In this document: in pieces, positions 36,992 to 47,781 of the stretch
How positions within the stretch are numbered: the stretch's first letter is position 1
Layout: the number at the start of each line of letters is the position of its first letter
Source: Malachius bipustulatus
Lineage: Eukaryota > Arthropoda > Insecta > Coleoptera > Melyridae
Length of the DNA stretch: 64,000 bases
Direction of reading: 5' to 3'
NCBI GenBank assembly: GCA_910589415.1
Contig: OU342630.1
Coordinates: 17,579,867-17,643,866 of the forward strand
Program-made: the position numbers and the translations under genes
The notes under the pieces: generated by a model
What the model saw: only the letters and a program-made list of their open reading frames with translations
Told to the model about the DNA's origin: nothing
The model's database searches: none

Positions 36992-37301
36992 CGTCGCTCA
37001 GATGTCAAAACCTCGTATCTCAATTTTCGATGGTTTTGTGTTTTTAGGGTTGCCTACATTAGGAGTTCAAGCCGCATCGATGGCAAAACCTCTTATTTTG
37101 AAGCTTGTGAAATAGCACCTGCGCCTCTCGAATTCAGAAACCTCGTATCTCACATGCTGTAAGCAAAATCTCGTAAGTCAACACATGTCTGCTAAGTTTA
37201 AAAAATTACTTTAACAGTTGAATTTTCTACTATGGGAAATTTTAAGTGATTTCCCAAAATATACTAGTTTTGAGATACAAGGTTTTGACATCTGAACGAC
37301 G
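36992..37301. mobile_element. 310-bp MITE, copy 2
   Basis: Same family and orientation as 35248-35560, with only a few differences (for example CATTAGGAG versus CATTATGAG). The two copies flank the 889-bp element, but the sequences just outside the copies differ. That argues for two separate insertions and not a segment duplication. Confidence 0.85.
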
Positions 37302-37302
37302 A

Positions 37303-37632
37303 TATGGTGCACCCTGTATGATAATTTCGAATCAATACTTAGGGAGTATTTAAGTAACAAACAAATAAGAAAAATTATTTGAGATCAAAAAATATTGTAG
37401 AATTGACTATTATTAGTACGGACGGGGCATTGTGATAAAAAAGGTTTTATAGGGTGTTTTATATTTGAATGTCAATATTGAAGAGTTTTGTCTGTGCATG
37501 ATTTTAAGACAGAAAGTTCATATAAGCATTGGTCCATTTTTTTATTATTCAAAATGATCAAAAAGATGATATAAAGGGGTAGCTCGAGTTACCCGTGTCG
37601 GGGTTGCTAGTCCCCCATCGGGAGCCTGTGCA
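37303..37632. other. Remnants of fold-back tips, no gene
   Basis: A GCACCCTG tip before TA lies at about 37310. An eroded left tip (TATAGGGTGTTTTATATTTG) lies near 37448, and its arm breaks off where LINE sequence starts. A GC-rich hairpin-like stretch (GGGGTTGCTAGTCCCCC) precedes the LINE. Confidence 0.5.
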
Positions 37633-38535
37633 CGGATCCAACGTATTCCCAAGAAAGGCAAAAAGACTATACCAAGTAACTATCGACCAGTGGCACTGCT
37701 TTCAGTAATATCCAAGATTATGGAGAAAGCTATTAACCAACATCTTTTAAAATACTTGGAAGGAGCTAATATAATCAGCGACCGCCAATACGGATTCCGC
37801 AAACAGAGGTCAACTGGTGACCTCCTCACTTACGTCACCGAGCTGTGGAACAGCGCAATCGAGCACCATGGGGAGTCTCGAGGGGTTGCGCTTGATATTT
37901 CTAGAGCTTTCGACCGTGTTTGGCATTGTGGACTGTTGGCAAAATTGCAGGCCTATGGCATGCCCGAGAAATTCTGCTTGAGGCTTGCGAGTTATCTCGG
38001 AGATCGTTCATTACAGGTGGCAGTCGATGGAGTTCTTTCTGAGACCTTTTCCATCAATGCCGGTGTGCCTCAGGGATCCATTTTATCTCCGACTCTCTTT
38101 CCAATATTTATAAACGACTTGCTTGAAACAACAAAAAAAACAATATACAGTTTTGCCGACGACAGTACCCTCATATCTTCTTATACGTCAGATGCGCGAA
38201 CATCTGCCATCGACGCACAGACTCGCAGGGAGCAAGAAGTTGCCATACTTAACAATGACTTGCAAGACATTCTAACTTGGGGCGATAGAAACCAAGTCTA
38301 ATTTAATGCTGGAAAAACCCAAGCAGTCATCTTCTCCAAAAAGACCAACGTTTTGGAGCCAGATATGATAATCGCGGGACACTCTCTTACCCCAGCGTCA
38401 TCTCTTCGTTTACTTGGAGTGAGCCTCAGAGCGAACATGTCTTGGCATGATCATGTTGCAGGTCTGGCGAAGAGTGCTTCTCAAAAACTTGGAACACTCT
38501 TCCTCACGAAGAAATTTTATATCAAATTAAAGGTC
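37633..38535 (+). pseudogene. LINE reverse-transcriptase fragment
   Basis: Open from 37633 to a stop at 38299, it reads KTIPSNYRPVALLSVISKIM, GFRKQRSTGDLL, ALDISRAFDRVWH, GVPQGSILSPTLF and the catalytic FADDS (38155-38169). Past the stop it continues in the same direction with NAGKTQAVIFSKKTN and SLRLLGVSLRANMSWHDHVA. This is the palm and thumb of a Jockey/CR1-type reverse transcriptase. Endonuclease and 3-prime end are missing, so it is a double-truncated relic of the family also seen at 2791-3222. Confidence 0.9.
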
Positions 38536-40001
38536 TCGATCTCCTTTAGACATTGCAGTAAGGTTGCCTGCACAAAACCTATCAAAACATAGGTTGCCTG
38601 GGCAAAAGTTTTTTGATACGCAAGCCAGCTATTCACGGAGAGCGATGTGTATAGTTGCGAAAAATAAAAAAAAATGCGTCTAAAATGCTCTGAAACAAGT
38701 TTTTAGTAATACTCCATGTTACTTTGTTTACTTTAAGACTTTTATTTCATACTAATACATTATAACTAGATAAACGCTTGGTTACCGTAACTATAAACAT
38801 ATTCATAACTCCCTTGGGAGTTATACTGGGCTGTTATTAATCCATAACTCCCTCTATTGTTACTATTTGTTTAAAATTCTGGTAACCATTGGATGTTGGT
38901 TTTGTTATTGCATTGTTGGTTGAATATTTGGATTTCATATGTCATTTTCTATAAACTTTTCAGTTGATATATCCATGGTAATCATGCTTACTCAATTATT
39001 AAAAACATTCGTTTGATTTTAAAAACCAACATTTTGTATGAAATAAAATAAATTATGTATCACGTGAGTTATTGGATGTTAATAACCTCGGGCAACTTAA
39101 CAATCCCTCGGGATTGCAATATGTTGCCCTCTGTAATTAACATCATCATAACTCCCTTGATACATAAATAACTATAAGCCTTTCAATTATCAAGAAACAT
39201 TAATAAATTAACATAATACTCAGTAAACGATCAATAATTTTCTCAAAGGACCCCGCAGAATCCTTATTATTTATTAATTTTCAAAATCTGCAATAGTTCT
39301 GTAATTTTCTCCTTCTTAATAAAGCATTATAATTATTAGTATCACCCTTACATGTCATAGTGTGAGTTTTAATGTGCATTTATTCTATGTAATTATTATA
39401 AAATAATATTCATATTTAATTATTGAATAATTTCTATAAAAATTTCATATTTGATTACCTACCTATGATACCATTTATTTTGTATTTTCACCATCTATTG
39501 CAATATTTCATTTTTAGTGATATTTAAATATTTTTGTCATCTGTTATATTTATTACTTAATTGCAATTTCTATTTTTCTATGTAAATTATTTATTCTATT
39601 TATTATTAAAAACTGATCAAATTGACCTGTGAATTTTCTTGGATCTTCCTGTGATGTTGTTCATGTGTGTGCATTGCCAAAATATTAAGTTAATTTCACT
39701 TTTGAGCTAGCTGGCTGCTAAATAGCATTCTTTAAAACTCCCCCCCCCCCTGTTTGTTGTCTCGTGGTGGAATTGAACGTTATGGAACCAGAGAAACAAA
39801 TCTGGTGTAATTCTACTTGTTTATTAATTCTTTATTTCTGTGATATTGTCGATAAACAACACTCGATAAACAACCTCTGACTCGAAAGTCGACGCAGGCA
39901 ACCAGAAATTCAAACATGTTGTTAACTTGGTTGCCTAGAATACTCAACTCGTAAGCCTCAAAACCAAACCTTCGGCTGTTTTTGACTACAAAAACACCAA
40001 C
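38536..40001. other. AT-rich DNA with palindromes
   Basis: A perfect 20-bp palindrome, ATAACTCCCTTGGGAGTTAT, lies at 38805-38824. A larger imperfect inverted repeat at 39054-39174 uses the same motif (GAGTTAT, GATGTTAAT, GGGCAAC in both arms) and may be a small MITE. A run of C at about 39741-39752 follows. The last 200 bp before 40002 may be LINE 5-prime UTR. No gene. Confidence 0.5.
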
Positions 40002-41935
40002 ATGTCCGCAGCGTCCACACAATCAAATCTTACTTCAAACCAAATCTCTAGCAACAGCACAAAAGCCACACTCGTAATTAGCAGCAGCAAAGGCAAAAGC
40101 AATGCCGAAACCCACATTCCCAAAAAAGGACCACGCCATTGTAATGCATACAGAGAATAGCTTAAAATTATTCGACTATATCAAAGATGTGGGAGAAGCA
40201 GTAGGCCCCAAACATATAACCTTTGCATCCTGGATCTCCAACAACAGAATCTGTATATACCTGAGCACCAAAGATACTGTGAATAAAATCATCAACTCAC
40301 ACCTTACGTTGCAAGTTGGACACTTAAATATAGGGTGAGTCATTTCAATCTTCGGACCCGGATATCTCTGTTGGTAAGCCAGATACAAAAACATTGTGAA
40401 GACAAAAGTTGTTCGGGACAATGGGGATCGTCTAACTGTACTAATGACTTTGACCTTGTAGACCAATTTCAATGCCATTCGAAGGTGAAGGTCATTTTTT
40501 AAATAGGACACCTACACCACATATTATTGTTTTTTCATATTCCCTGAGAAAACCCAATAAGAATGGTTTTTACAGTTGCAGTCTAAAATGAGTAGGTTAT
40601 GAGTTATAAACAACTGACAATCGCAGTCTCTCATTTTGAAAGCAGTGTACATCGGAAATGGCTCCAGATATCAAAAAACTGCTTAAATGTCCCTATCTTA
40701 ACTATTCATGTGGTATCCTACAATGTGGTTAAAATTTTAATACAGAATGAAGAAAATTGCCAGATTTTTAATCACCCTGTATAAAAATTTCATCCACATA
40801 ATATAATACTACATGAAAAATTAGGATAAGGACATGTAAGCCGTCTTCTGATAGTTGGAGCCGTTTCCAATGTACACTGCTTTCAAAATGAAAAGCTGCG
40901 ATTTTCAGTTGTTTATAACTCATAACCTACTCATTTTAGACTGCAACTATAAAAGCTATTCTTATTGGGTTTTCTCAGGGAATATGAAAAAACAAAAAAT
41001 ATACAGGGTGTCCTATTTAAAAAAATGACCTTCACCTTCAAATGGCCTTGAAATTGGTCTACCAATTTCAACTTGATCTTGTTGATTCAACTTGACCTTG
41101 TAGACTCTACAAGGTCAAAATCATCAGTACAGTCAGATGACCCCCATTGTCCTGAACAACTTTTGTCTGCACAATTTTTTTTGTATCTGGCTACCAGACC
41201 TTTTGTAATGACTCACCCTATATATCTATTCGAAGATTGATATCTCCAACAAAACGAATCTTAATATCCAGTGTGTCTCCATCTATCCCACATACATGAC
41301 CTTATAGAAAGCTCAATAGAGTCGCTAGGCTTACAGTTAGCCTAATCCATCTCTTTTTTAAGAACAGGATGGCCCAACGGCGAATATAGCCATATTCTCA
41401 GTTTTCGACGTCAAACCTACGTTTTCCCCACTACTGATAGTTTTGAGATACAAGCATCACTAGTTATCTCTCAGGAAGGAGCTGACCACGGAATTTTCCT
41501 GTCCACCAACAAAATGGTGTGCTTTATATGCCAACAGACCGGACATACAGCATCCATTTGCGCTAATTCTACCACCGTCAACCCCCTGCTGCAGTCTACA
41601 CTTAACGAAACGTCTCTGCTCAACAACCTGAGCCAGATTCAAACGACACGTCAAGCTTAGAATGTCAAAATAATCTTCCACTTCCTTCCGCCAAGAGACC
41701 ATGTATTGAGTCAACAAGCCTCTCAGACACATCCGACACTAGAACCGAAAACAATTCTATTCGAGCTCCAACCAGCAACCAGGGACCTCTCTCATGCTTC
41801 CTAGTATCCCTCAAGCAAGTAAAAACAAACCTATCAAGGACAAAAAATGCAGAGTTGACGACTCTGCACTGAAAACGAACCAGCATTCCTCCAAAGCGTT
41901 CTCAGTCTCAGAAATGGTGTGAGTCATATAAGAGT
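40002..41935 (+). pseudogene. I-like LINE ORF1, second copy, interrupted
   Basis: ATG at 40002 starts a Ser/Thr-rich leader. One base shift near 40115 leads into FPKKDHAIVMHTENSLKLFD and NNRICIYLSTKDTVNKIINS, which match ORF1 at 29687-29900. Homology stops at 40330 because of a fold-back insertion and resumes in frame at 41223 with SIRRLISPTKRILISS. Then come SHILSFRRQTYVFP-like pieces and a zinc knuckle (CFICQQTGHTASIC, about 41521). ORF2 is not present after about 41935. It also has stops unrelated to the insertion. Confidence 0.85.
40331..41220. mobile_element. Fold-back element, GAGTCATTT family, copy 2
   Basis: It is inserted in the LINE ORF1. The tips read TAGGGTGAGTCATT and AATGACTCACCCTA, each with one transition from the usual CAGGGTG. 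A TA duplication flanks them (40329-40330, 41221-41222). Removing the element plus one TA restores an open ORF1 frame across the joint. Arms and core match 9495-10321, including ACCTTGTAGACCAATTTC and the ACATGTCCCTATC core. An internal tip CAGGGTGTCCTATTT lies near 41005. Confidence 0.93.
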
Positions 41936-42715
41936 AACACATAATGCATACTCGCGGCCGAATCGTATTCGGCCAATGACACAAACTGATATTCGTTACA
42001 TCTCTACTGTAATACCTATAATTATACGTTCGCTCCCTCTACCTCAATAAATTATCTCAGGAACATTAACAAATGCTTCAACAATGCCCCTCACTTACTA
42101 GCTAATTAATAAACTTGTAATAGTAATTCTAATAGATAAATATTTCATTTATAATTTATATTTTCTAATAACACGTTAAGCCCCGCCATACAAACATTTT
42201 TTAGAGTTTTCAGGACCGCAAGAAATTTTTGTTTTCAATGAATTATAAGAGTTTCGTTATTATAGTGGATATAGAGGTTACGAATATTGATATTACCAAC
42301 CCGCTTACTTCCCAGTTGTCTCCCAGACCGGTATATTAGAGTCTCCATTGATTTAACATTGTAGTGTGTACCCATATAATACCAAGGGGTCGTGAATGCA
42401 AAAGCATGCTGTGGTATCACATTGATGCCTCGCGGTCCCAGTGCTTCCTGGCCGTGAGGCATCAAAGCAACGCCTCGCGGGGCTAAACGTGATAAACTTG
42501 ATTAATAATTATTGGTTGGTATCTGTTGGTACATATCACTGAATTTGGCAACACTGCATGACTATCAGCTATTTAGAGCTACATGCACATTATTGTCCTA
42601 GATTCGAGTACCACTTCTGTTCTGTAGGATTACTATCCAGATTGTTACAATAATGTATATTGTTACAATAATAGTAAAGAGAGTACACCATCTTGTTATA
42701 ATATGTAAAATATTA
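41936..42715. other. No gene recognised
   Basis: AT-rich DNA with one GC-richer patch near 42415-42485, where GATGCCTCGCGG and a nearby inverse GAGGCATC form a possible hairpin. No coding sequence or known repeat end. Confidence 0.45.
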
Positions 42716-43249
42716 TGCTCTATCGCGACGGTTTTACCCCTACGCTGGCCCCCCTCCACTTTCTCTGATTGCTACGCTCCGACACGTTCTCAGCGTTGCC
42801 ATATGCAAGCCCTTCTCCTACGTTCTGCAGACAATCCTGCGCGTTCCTGTTTCCAATACACCAATATTACTAAGCCCGGCCGGCATTCTCATTACAATTA
42901 ATTATTATTGAGACGATAACGCTCTGTAAGTCAGGTCTTTGGACAGGGTAGGTTTTTTTTTCATTTTACGGACATTTGAAGGAAAAAAAAACCTACCCTG
43001 ACCAAAGACCTGACTTACCTTAGTAAATAAGTGTTTTAAATAATTATTCCAACACGAACAGGTAGCTACTATTACGGTCTCGTGGGGTAGCAGGAGCATG
43101 GAGTGCAGAATGAACTGCCGCAGGTTGCTGCGAGCGTAGGAGAACGGAGACACGGATTTCATGTGGCAACGTTGAGGCCTGTCGGCTCGGAGCGAGCCAC
43201 GAGAGTGGAGGGGGGCCAGCATAGGGGTAAAACCGTCGCGATACAGCAC
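42716..43249. mobile_element. Inverted-repeat element, 534 bp
   Basis: Arms of about 60 bp share TATCGCGACGGTTTTACCCC and its inverse, with GGGGGGCCAGC next to them. A nested palindrome sits in the middle (about 42928-43018; TAAGTCAGGTCTTTG facing CAAAGACCTGACTTA). A lone arm occurs again at 51326-51369. The target duplication is unclear. Non-coding. Confidence 0.75.
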
Positions 43250-43353
43250 CTTTACCCAGAGTTCTGTGTATAATAATTCAAAGAATTAGGTACATTCGAG
43301 AGTATATCACACAGAGGCAAGCTGAGCAGGAATGGCTTCCTTTTAGCAACGCT

Positions 43354-43545
43354 GAGGGCCAGTTGTTCAAACGTAAATTAAAAATGTTCAGATAATTACT
43401 GATTTTAAAATGCCCCGTATTATCAAACAAATTCTGCTCCCTTTAAGAAGAGTTAATGACTGATTAAAAGTAAAAGATCAAAGATCGTTAAATATATTCG
43501 CAGTATTTTCAAAATTGGCAATTTACGTTTGAACACCCGGCCCTG
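43354..43545. repeat. 190-bp inverted-repeat MITE
   Basis: The ends GGGCCAGTTGTTCAAACGTA and TACGTTTGAACACCCGGCCC form imperfect terminal inverted repeats around an AT-rich middle. It has the size and look of a small MITE. It lies about 110 bp downstream of the RG-rich exon on the minus strand, probably within its intron. Confidence 0.7.
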
Positions 43546-43655
43546 AGAGGTCTACAGCACAGAACGAGTAGAGAAAGCAGAGAGAGTCTAGTACAGAATC
43601 ATGAGGGCGAAAGCGCACCACTACCCTAACCTTCTAAATACAAACAAATACTAAC

Positions 43656-43985
43656 CAGAATCAACATTTCTTGATGATGAATCGTATTTCCTGGTCAAAA
43701 CATGTACACTATCAAAGTATTCACGTTCTCTTCTGCCGTAGGAACCTCTGCCTCTGAATCCGCCTCTGCGTTCGTGATTTCTTGAGGATCGGAACTCTGT
43801 GGCTCTCCTCCCCGAGCCCCTGTAAGGGCTGTCTCTGGCATTGCCACATTTTGAGAAATTTTCTACCAAGTCGCTGTCACCGTTTTCGCCCTCAAAAGTA
43901 TCCTTGTTACGTGAGGTATCATAGTCGTGGAACTCTTTAGACTTGGAAGTCTTGAGCTTGTAAGATGTGTTATTTGATATCATAA
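43656..43985 (-). CDS. Arg/Gly-rich protein, internal exon
   Basis: The exon is bordered by an acceptor (TTTTTTCTTCTCGGCATGTGAG ends at 43986, trimmed here to its role as a pyrimidine tract plus AG) and a donor, GTTAGT, at 43655-43650. It codes for about 109 residues, opening with or just before an ATG at 43983. The first half is acidic and polar (EGENGDSDLVENFSKCGN). The second half is RG/RGG-rich (RRGGFRGRGSYGRRERE), then YDSSSRNVDSG. RGG segments typically bind RNA or are arginine-methylated, as in Vasa-like and other RNA-binding proteins, but I cannot name the family. Conservation of frame and splice sites, against a decayed copy at 49130-49545, argues that it is a real exon. Confidence 0.6.
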
Positions 43986-44591
43986 CTCACATGCCGAGAA
44001 GAAAAAATGACAAACAAATGGAAAATATGGTTTGACATAAACCTGGAAATAGTTTTAGAACTGGGTAATTATGCAATTGTGTAAACACCAAGTTTAGAAC
44101 TATTATTGTAATAATTGTTCTAAGTTTTGATGCATTATTATATTATATTAGGCTTCTGTTTCTACTTACTTTTCTGATAAAACACTGGGGCATATAATAA
44201 CTCTTTTTATTTGCAAGGAACCTTTCATGTAGTATGCAATTTATATTTTCAATTTCTTCTTATTTTTACTATCCATGCCATAAAATTTTTAATTAATTAT
44301 TAGGCAGTTTCGAATGATGACGGGAATTGATCAGCTCATCAAAATTCTATCATTCAACCTCTTCACTACCTCACACCTGTCATTCTTCTTTTTACATTTG
44401 CGAAAGAATTCCCGCGAACCAAGAACTAAAAGAGAGTGGTCGGCAGTAATGTCGATGACCGAGTCGATGATCGAATGATCGATGACTTCCTCAACATATC
44501 ATAATAGAGCAATATAATTTTTATTGTTATTTATTTTAATTTCGGTGAACTGGAGCTCAGAATATTCCTGAGTTTTGACTTCTGCCAACCA

Positions 44592-44662
44592 TCGTAATCT
44601 ATAGTGTGTGGTAGTGTGGTAGTGGGATTCCATGAACATTAATAAAAAATAAAATAACATAA
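44592..44662. repeat. 70-bp dispersed repeat, copy 1
   Basis: CGTAATCTATAGTGTGTGG to AAAATAACAT recurs at 45591-45659 in the same orientation, about 85% identical. The two copies flank the inverted repeat at 44724-45210. Confidence 0.7.
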
Positions 44663-44723
44663 AGAATAATAATTTTTTATCAAAAAAAACATAGAACATA
44701 ACCTTGTTTTTCAATTGTTTTTG

Positions 44724-45210
44724 TTCTTTACCTATTCTTTACATTCTTTACCTATTCTTTACATTCTTTACGTATTTTTTACATTGTTAACGTCAAACGT
44801 AGAGGATGAATCCTTTACGCATTACGCGTAACGTAAAGGCACATCACATCACTCATCATCCATCAGCATCACTGTGTCTGGTGGTCGGCAGTGTCGGCAG
44901 TCGGCATTGATGTGCCGTATTCTACTCTTTGTCTTTACGCGATTGTATACGGGTAAACAAATTCATTCTCTATACATCGGTACGAAAATTGTGTACAGTA
45001 ACTGACACATCCAAAAAAGTAATTTCAGAGAAGCGGCAAGCAGAAACTTTCGTTGCATGAAATATTTTCCGCTTGCCGCTTCTCCGAAATTGATTTTTAG
45101 AACTGTCAGTTACTTTACACAATTTCCATACTAATGTATACATGGATTTTTTGGAGGTAAAGAATGTGAAGAAAGTAAAGAACGTAAAGAATTTAAAGAA
45201 AACAAACAAT
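44724..45210. repeat. Inverted repeat with TTTAC-rich arms
   Basis: The left side is a roughly 21-bp tandem unit (TCTTTACCTATTCTTTACAT, about three times, 44724-44780). The right side (45160-45205) is its inverse (GTAAAGAATGTGAAGAAAGT). Between them are a GC-richer stretch (44800-44950) and a clean hairpin (about 44982-45130) with CGGCAAGC facing GCTTGCCG. The frames across it are low-complexity and not genes. Confidence 0.7.
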
Positions 45211-45590
45211 AAAAAATGATTCATGCTTATTATTGCTTATGCAGTTAATAATAATTTATGTATCTAATTAATTATTACTAAATAATAATAAATAATCTAT
45301 TCTTAATTTTTAATTGATTGAATGAGTATTATTATTGTTATTATTATTATTGGTAACCCTAACCCTACATTTTAGGTTACCTATTTATTTTGAATTTTAT
45401 TGTGATTATCTGGACTGAAATTATTGTTAAATAAGGTTGAATAAGGAAGTAAAAAGGCAGGTTTTCTTGGTTTATTTATTTACTCAGTTACACTGTTTGT
45501 ATTCAGTTTTCGCCACTATAATTAGTTAGAATTTAGAATTTTAAAAGATAACTACACATATGGAACCGTTTTTTATTGTGAGTGTAGTCT

Positions 45591-45659
45591 ACGTAATCTA
45601 TTGTGTGTGGTAGAGTGTGGTAATGGAATTCCATGAATAATAATAATAAAATAACATAA
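45591..45659. repeat. 70-bp dispersed repeat, copy 2
   Basis: See 44592-44662. The shared motif is GTGTGTGGTAGAGTGTGGTA and the ATTCCATGAA that follows it. Confidence 0.7.
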
Positions 45660-45682
45660 TAGTATATTATTATGCAACGAGC

Positions 45683-45776
45683 TTATAATGAAGGCTATTA
45701 ATACGCGAGTATGATGGTTAAGATACGAGCCGTAGGCGAGTGTCTTAACCATCATAAGAGCGTATTAATAGCCATT
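45683..45776. repeat. 94-bp hairpin
   Basis: GGCTATTAATACGC and TGATGGTTAAGA on the left face their inverses on the right, around a 20-bp loop. It would fold into a stem of nearly 35 bp. I see no flanking duplication. Confidence 0.75.
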
Positions 45777-45799
45777 ATCTGCGAGTTCCATACACTATT

Positions 45800-46640
45800 T
45801 TTTCTACGACCCTTTATTTCATAGATTGAATTAGAAAGATTGAAAAATTATATATTTTAACAATGACCCGTGTACAATTGCGGATCATTGAGGTTAAGAT
45901 AGGTTGCTATTTGCTTACGCATATTAGGTACCAAATTTTCTCTTCGTCGCTAAGATTATTCTGCTGAGACATGTTTTAGTATCAAGTTTAAGGGCACTAC
46001 TCACTACTGCGTAATTTTTATTATGCGAAGTTCGAATTCCGAATTTTACGCTTTGATTTTCAGATTAATAATAATTTTAATAACATCGACAGCCATTAAT
46101 TACAACATTGTTTATCTGCGCACGCGACGGTCGCAGCGTTGCCGCTTTGAATACTATCACGGAGCGCTGCGAATGATATAATACTTTATCTTCCTATCTT
46201 TTACACGATATACCTACCTATCAAATTAATTAAGGTAACATAAAATCTTGATAAATTTTCTTTGAATGTTACTTATGTTCTAAATTAAATAAACGTTCAG
46301 AATTTTTTTTCAGAAATACAGAACTTATATCACAAGGCAATTTTTGTCGTCAGTATGACAACTCTGTGACTTCGGTTGGCTTGCCGACCCGATTGTGAGC
46401 GAAAAGGACCCGATTCGATTGCAAATGCTCCTCTGCCATTGGATAGCTTGACCAGTGCTTTAATGAAAATTTGTATCTTAATGAGACCCATTAAAGCACT
46501 GGTGATTCATACTTAATATGCAGATTAAAGGTTGGGAGTAGAAAAACAATAATCAAAACAAACATAGAACATGAAGTGACCCAGATTGCCTTTACAAATG
46601 TCAATGCGCATGACTAAAATCGAAAACGTAGAGTTTCTAC
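45800..46640. other. No gene; one small hairpin
   Basis: Mostly AT-rich. A hairpin at 46451-46504 has CCAGTGCTTTAATG facing CATTAAAGCACTGG. A GC-richer patch at 46110-46170 shows no frame of note. Confidence 0.45.
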
Positions 46641-46704
46641 CATTCACTGATATTCTGTGTATTCAATATGTCAGTTGTCAAGTTTTCAAACCTAGAAACG
46701 TCAG

Positions 46705-46896
46705 ATGGCATTTTTAGTCGGCCAATGGATGCCGGGTTTCGTTTTGGGAAACAACGTGTTTTCAGAGGGCACTTTTATACAAGAGACTACAGCATGGACT
46801 GTTACGGATATTCCCATGATGCGTTTGCGTAAAAGCGGCGTGACCATTGCGCGGCAATCTCTTGGAAATATCAAAATATTCACTGTGATAGGATAG
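46705..46896 (+). CDS. Unassigned 63-residue ORF
   Basis: ATG at 46705 opens MAFLVGQWMPGFVLGNNVFS and continues TAWTVTDIPMMRLRKSGVTI. The stretch is less AT-biased than its surroundings, and its reverse strand is also open, so coding is doubtful. I do not recognise it. It may be a fragment of a transposase-like gene. Confidence 0.2.
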   Translation: MAFLVGQWMPGFVLGNNVFSEGTFIQETTAWTVTDIPMMRLRKSGVTIARQSLGNIKIFTVIG

Positions 46897-46899
46897 GTA

Positions 46900-47780
46900 T
46901 AGGGTATAGAGTTGATCAGCCATATGATAATAATAATAAATCAAACATGATAAATGTTTGATTTATTAAAAATAATTATTGTTTCCGAATCAACATTAAT
47001 TTATTAGACAAAATTATATAAAATTTTATATTTTTAGGCGCCTATTCAATGAAAAAAACGAATTACATAACAGGAAAAATAGTTCATGACCAATATGGAA
47101 ATACTTTGGACTAGAAAGTGCATGTTCTTATTCAAAAAATATTTTTGTTGAGTTTTTATTGAGTTTTTTAATAACACCAGTTTCTTAAAGGAAATTCACT
47201 GTATAATGCCATAATAGGTATGTAATATTAAAATCCAAACAACGGGGATATACAGAGTGTTTCATTAATCAGTGCAGAAAATTCAACTGGAGATTCCTCG
47301 CTGAATTGCTGAATTTTAAGGGGGGTTTGTCATAAAAACAAATTTTCTTAAAGCCTCCCCTAATAAGAAGTGACATCCCCTTAAAGTGTAGGGTAAAAAA
47401 TTCACATTTATCGATTTTTTTCTGAAATGACTTGAAATAAAAAAAAGACGGCTAAGTATTCGAATACTACTACCATAAAGCCTCCATAATTACATAATTT
47501 TATCCACCCTTGTTCTCTGCAAGGGTGTGAATAATACTACCCCTAAAAGTTTATTTTTCCAGAACTTTTTTCCTAATATTTTTATTTTATTTTTAAATTC
47601 ACACTTTGGAGGGGCAGTTCAATTGGAAAAAAAATTGTCTCCTAAAAATTTCACGGAAACTCAATACTTTTCCACTAAAAGTATTGACATGAAAGTACAT
47701 AATTACAAAAATGTTAATAAAAGTCATTTGACGTCGATATTAGCTTCAAAAACGATCACAGAAATCTGCCCGTTAGCCTA
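46900..47780. other. No gene; one lone fold-back tip
   Basis: A short palindrome lies at about 46939-46965 (AATCAAACATGATAAATGTTTGATT region). TA then CAGAGTGTTTCATTAATC at 47252 looks like a single left tip without a partner. The frame at 47527-47781 is AT-rich and has no recognisable content. Confidence 0.45.
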
Positions 47781-47781
47781 A

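Noticed and set aside
37585..37640. GC-rich hairpin as a tRNA or SINE head
   Set aside because: The hairpin GGGGTTGCTAGTCCCCC is clear, but no A/B boxes or tRNA fold are present.
41460..41886. Minus-strand frames of 73-90 residues
   Set aside because: They run antisense to LINE ORF1 sequence with its zinc knuckle on the plus strand.
44970..45224. Minus-strand frame rich in FFTFFTFF
   Set aside because: Low-complexity translation of the TTTAC/GTAAA repeat, not a membrane protein.
45354..45367. AACCCTAACCC stretch that looks telomeric
   Set aside because: Only two units, and of the vertebrate type. Insects mostly use TTAGG. It is a chance motif.
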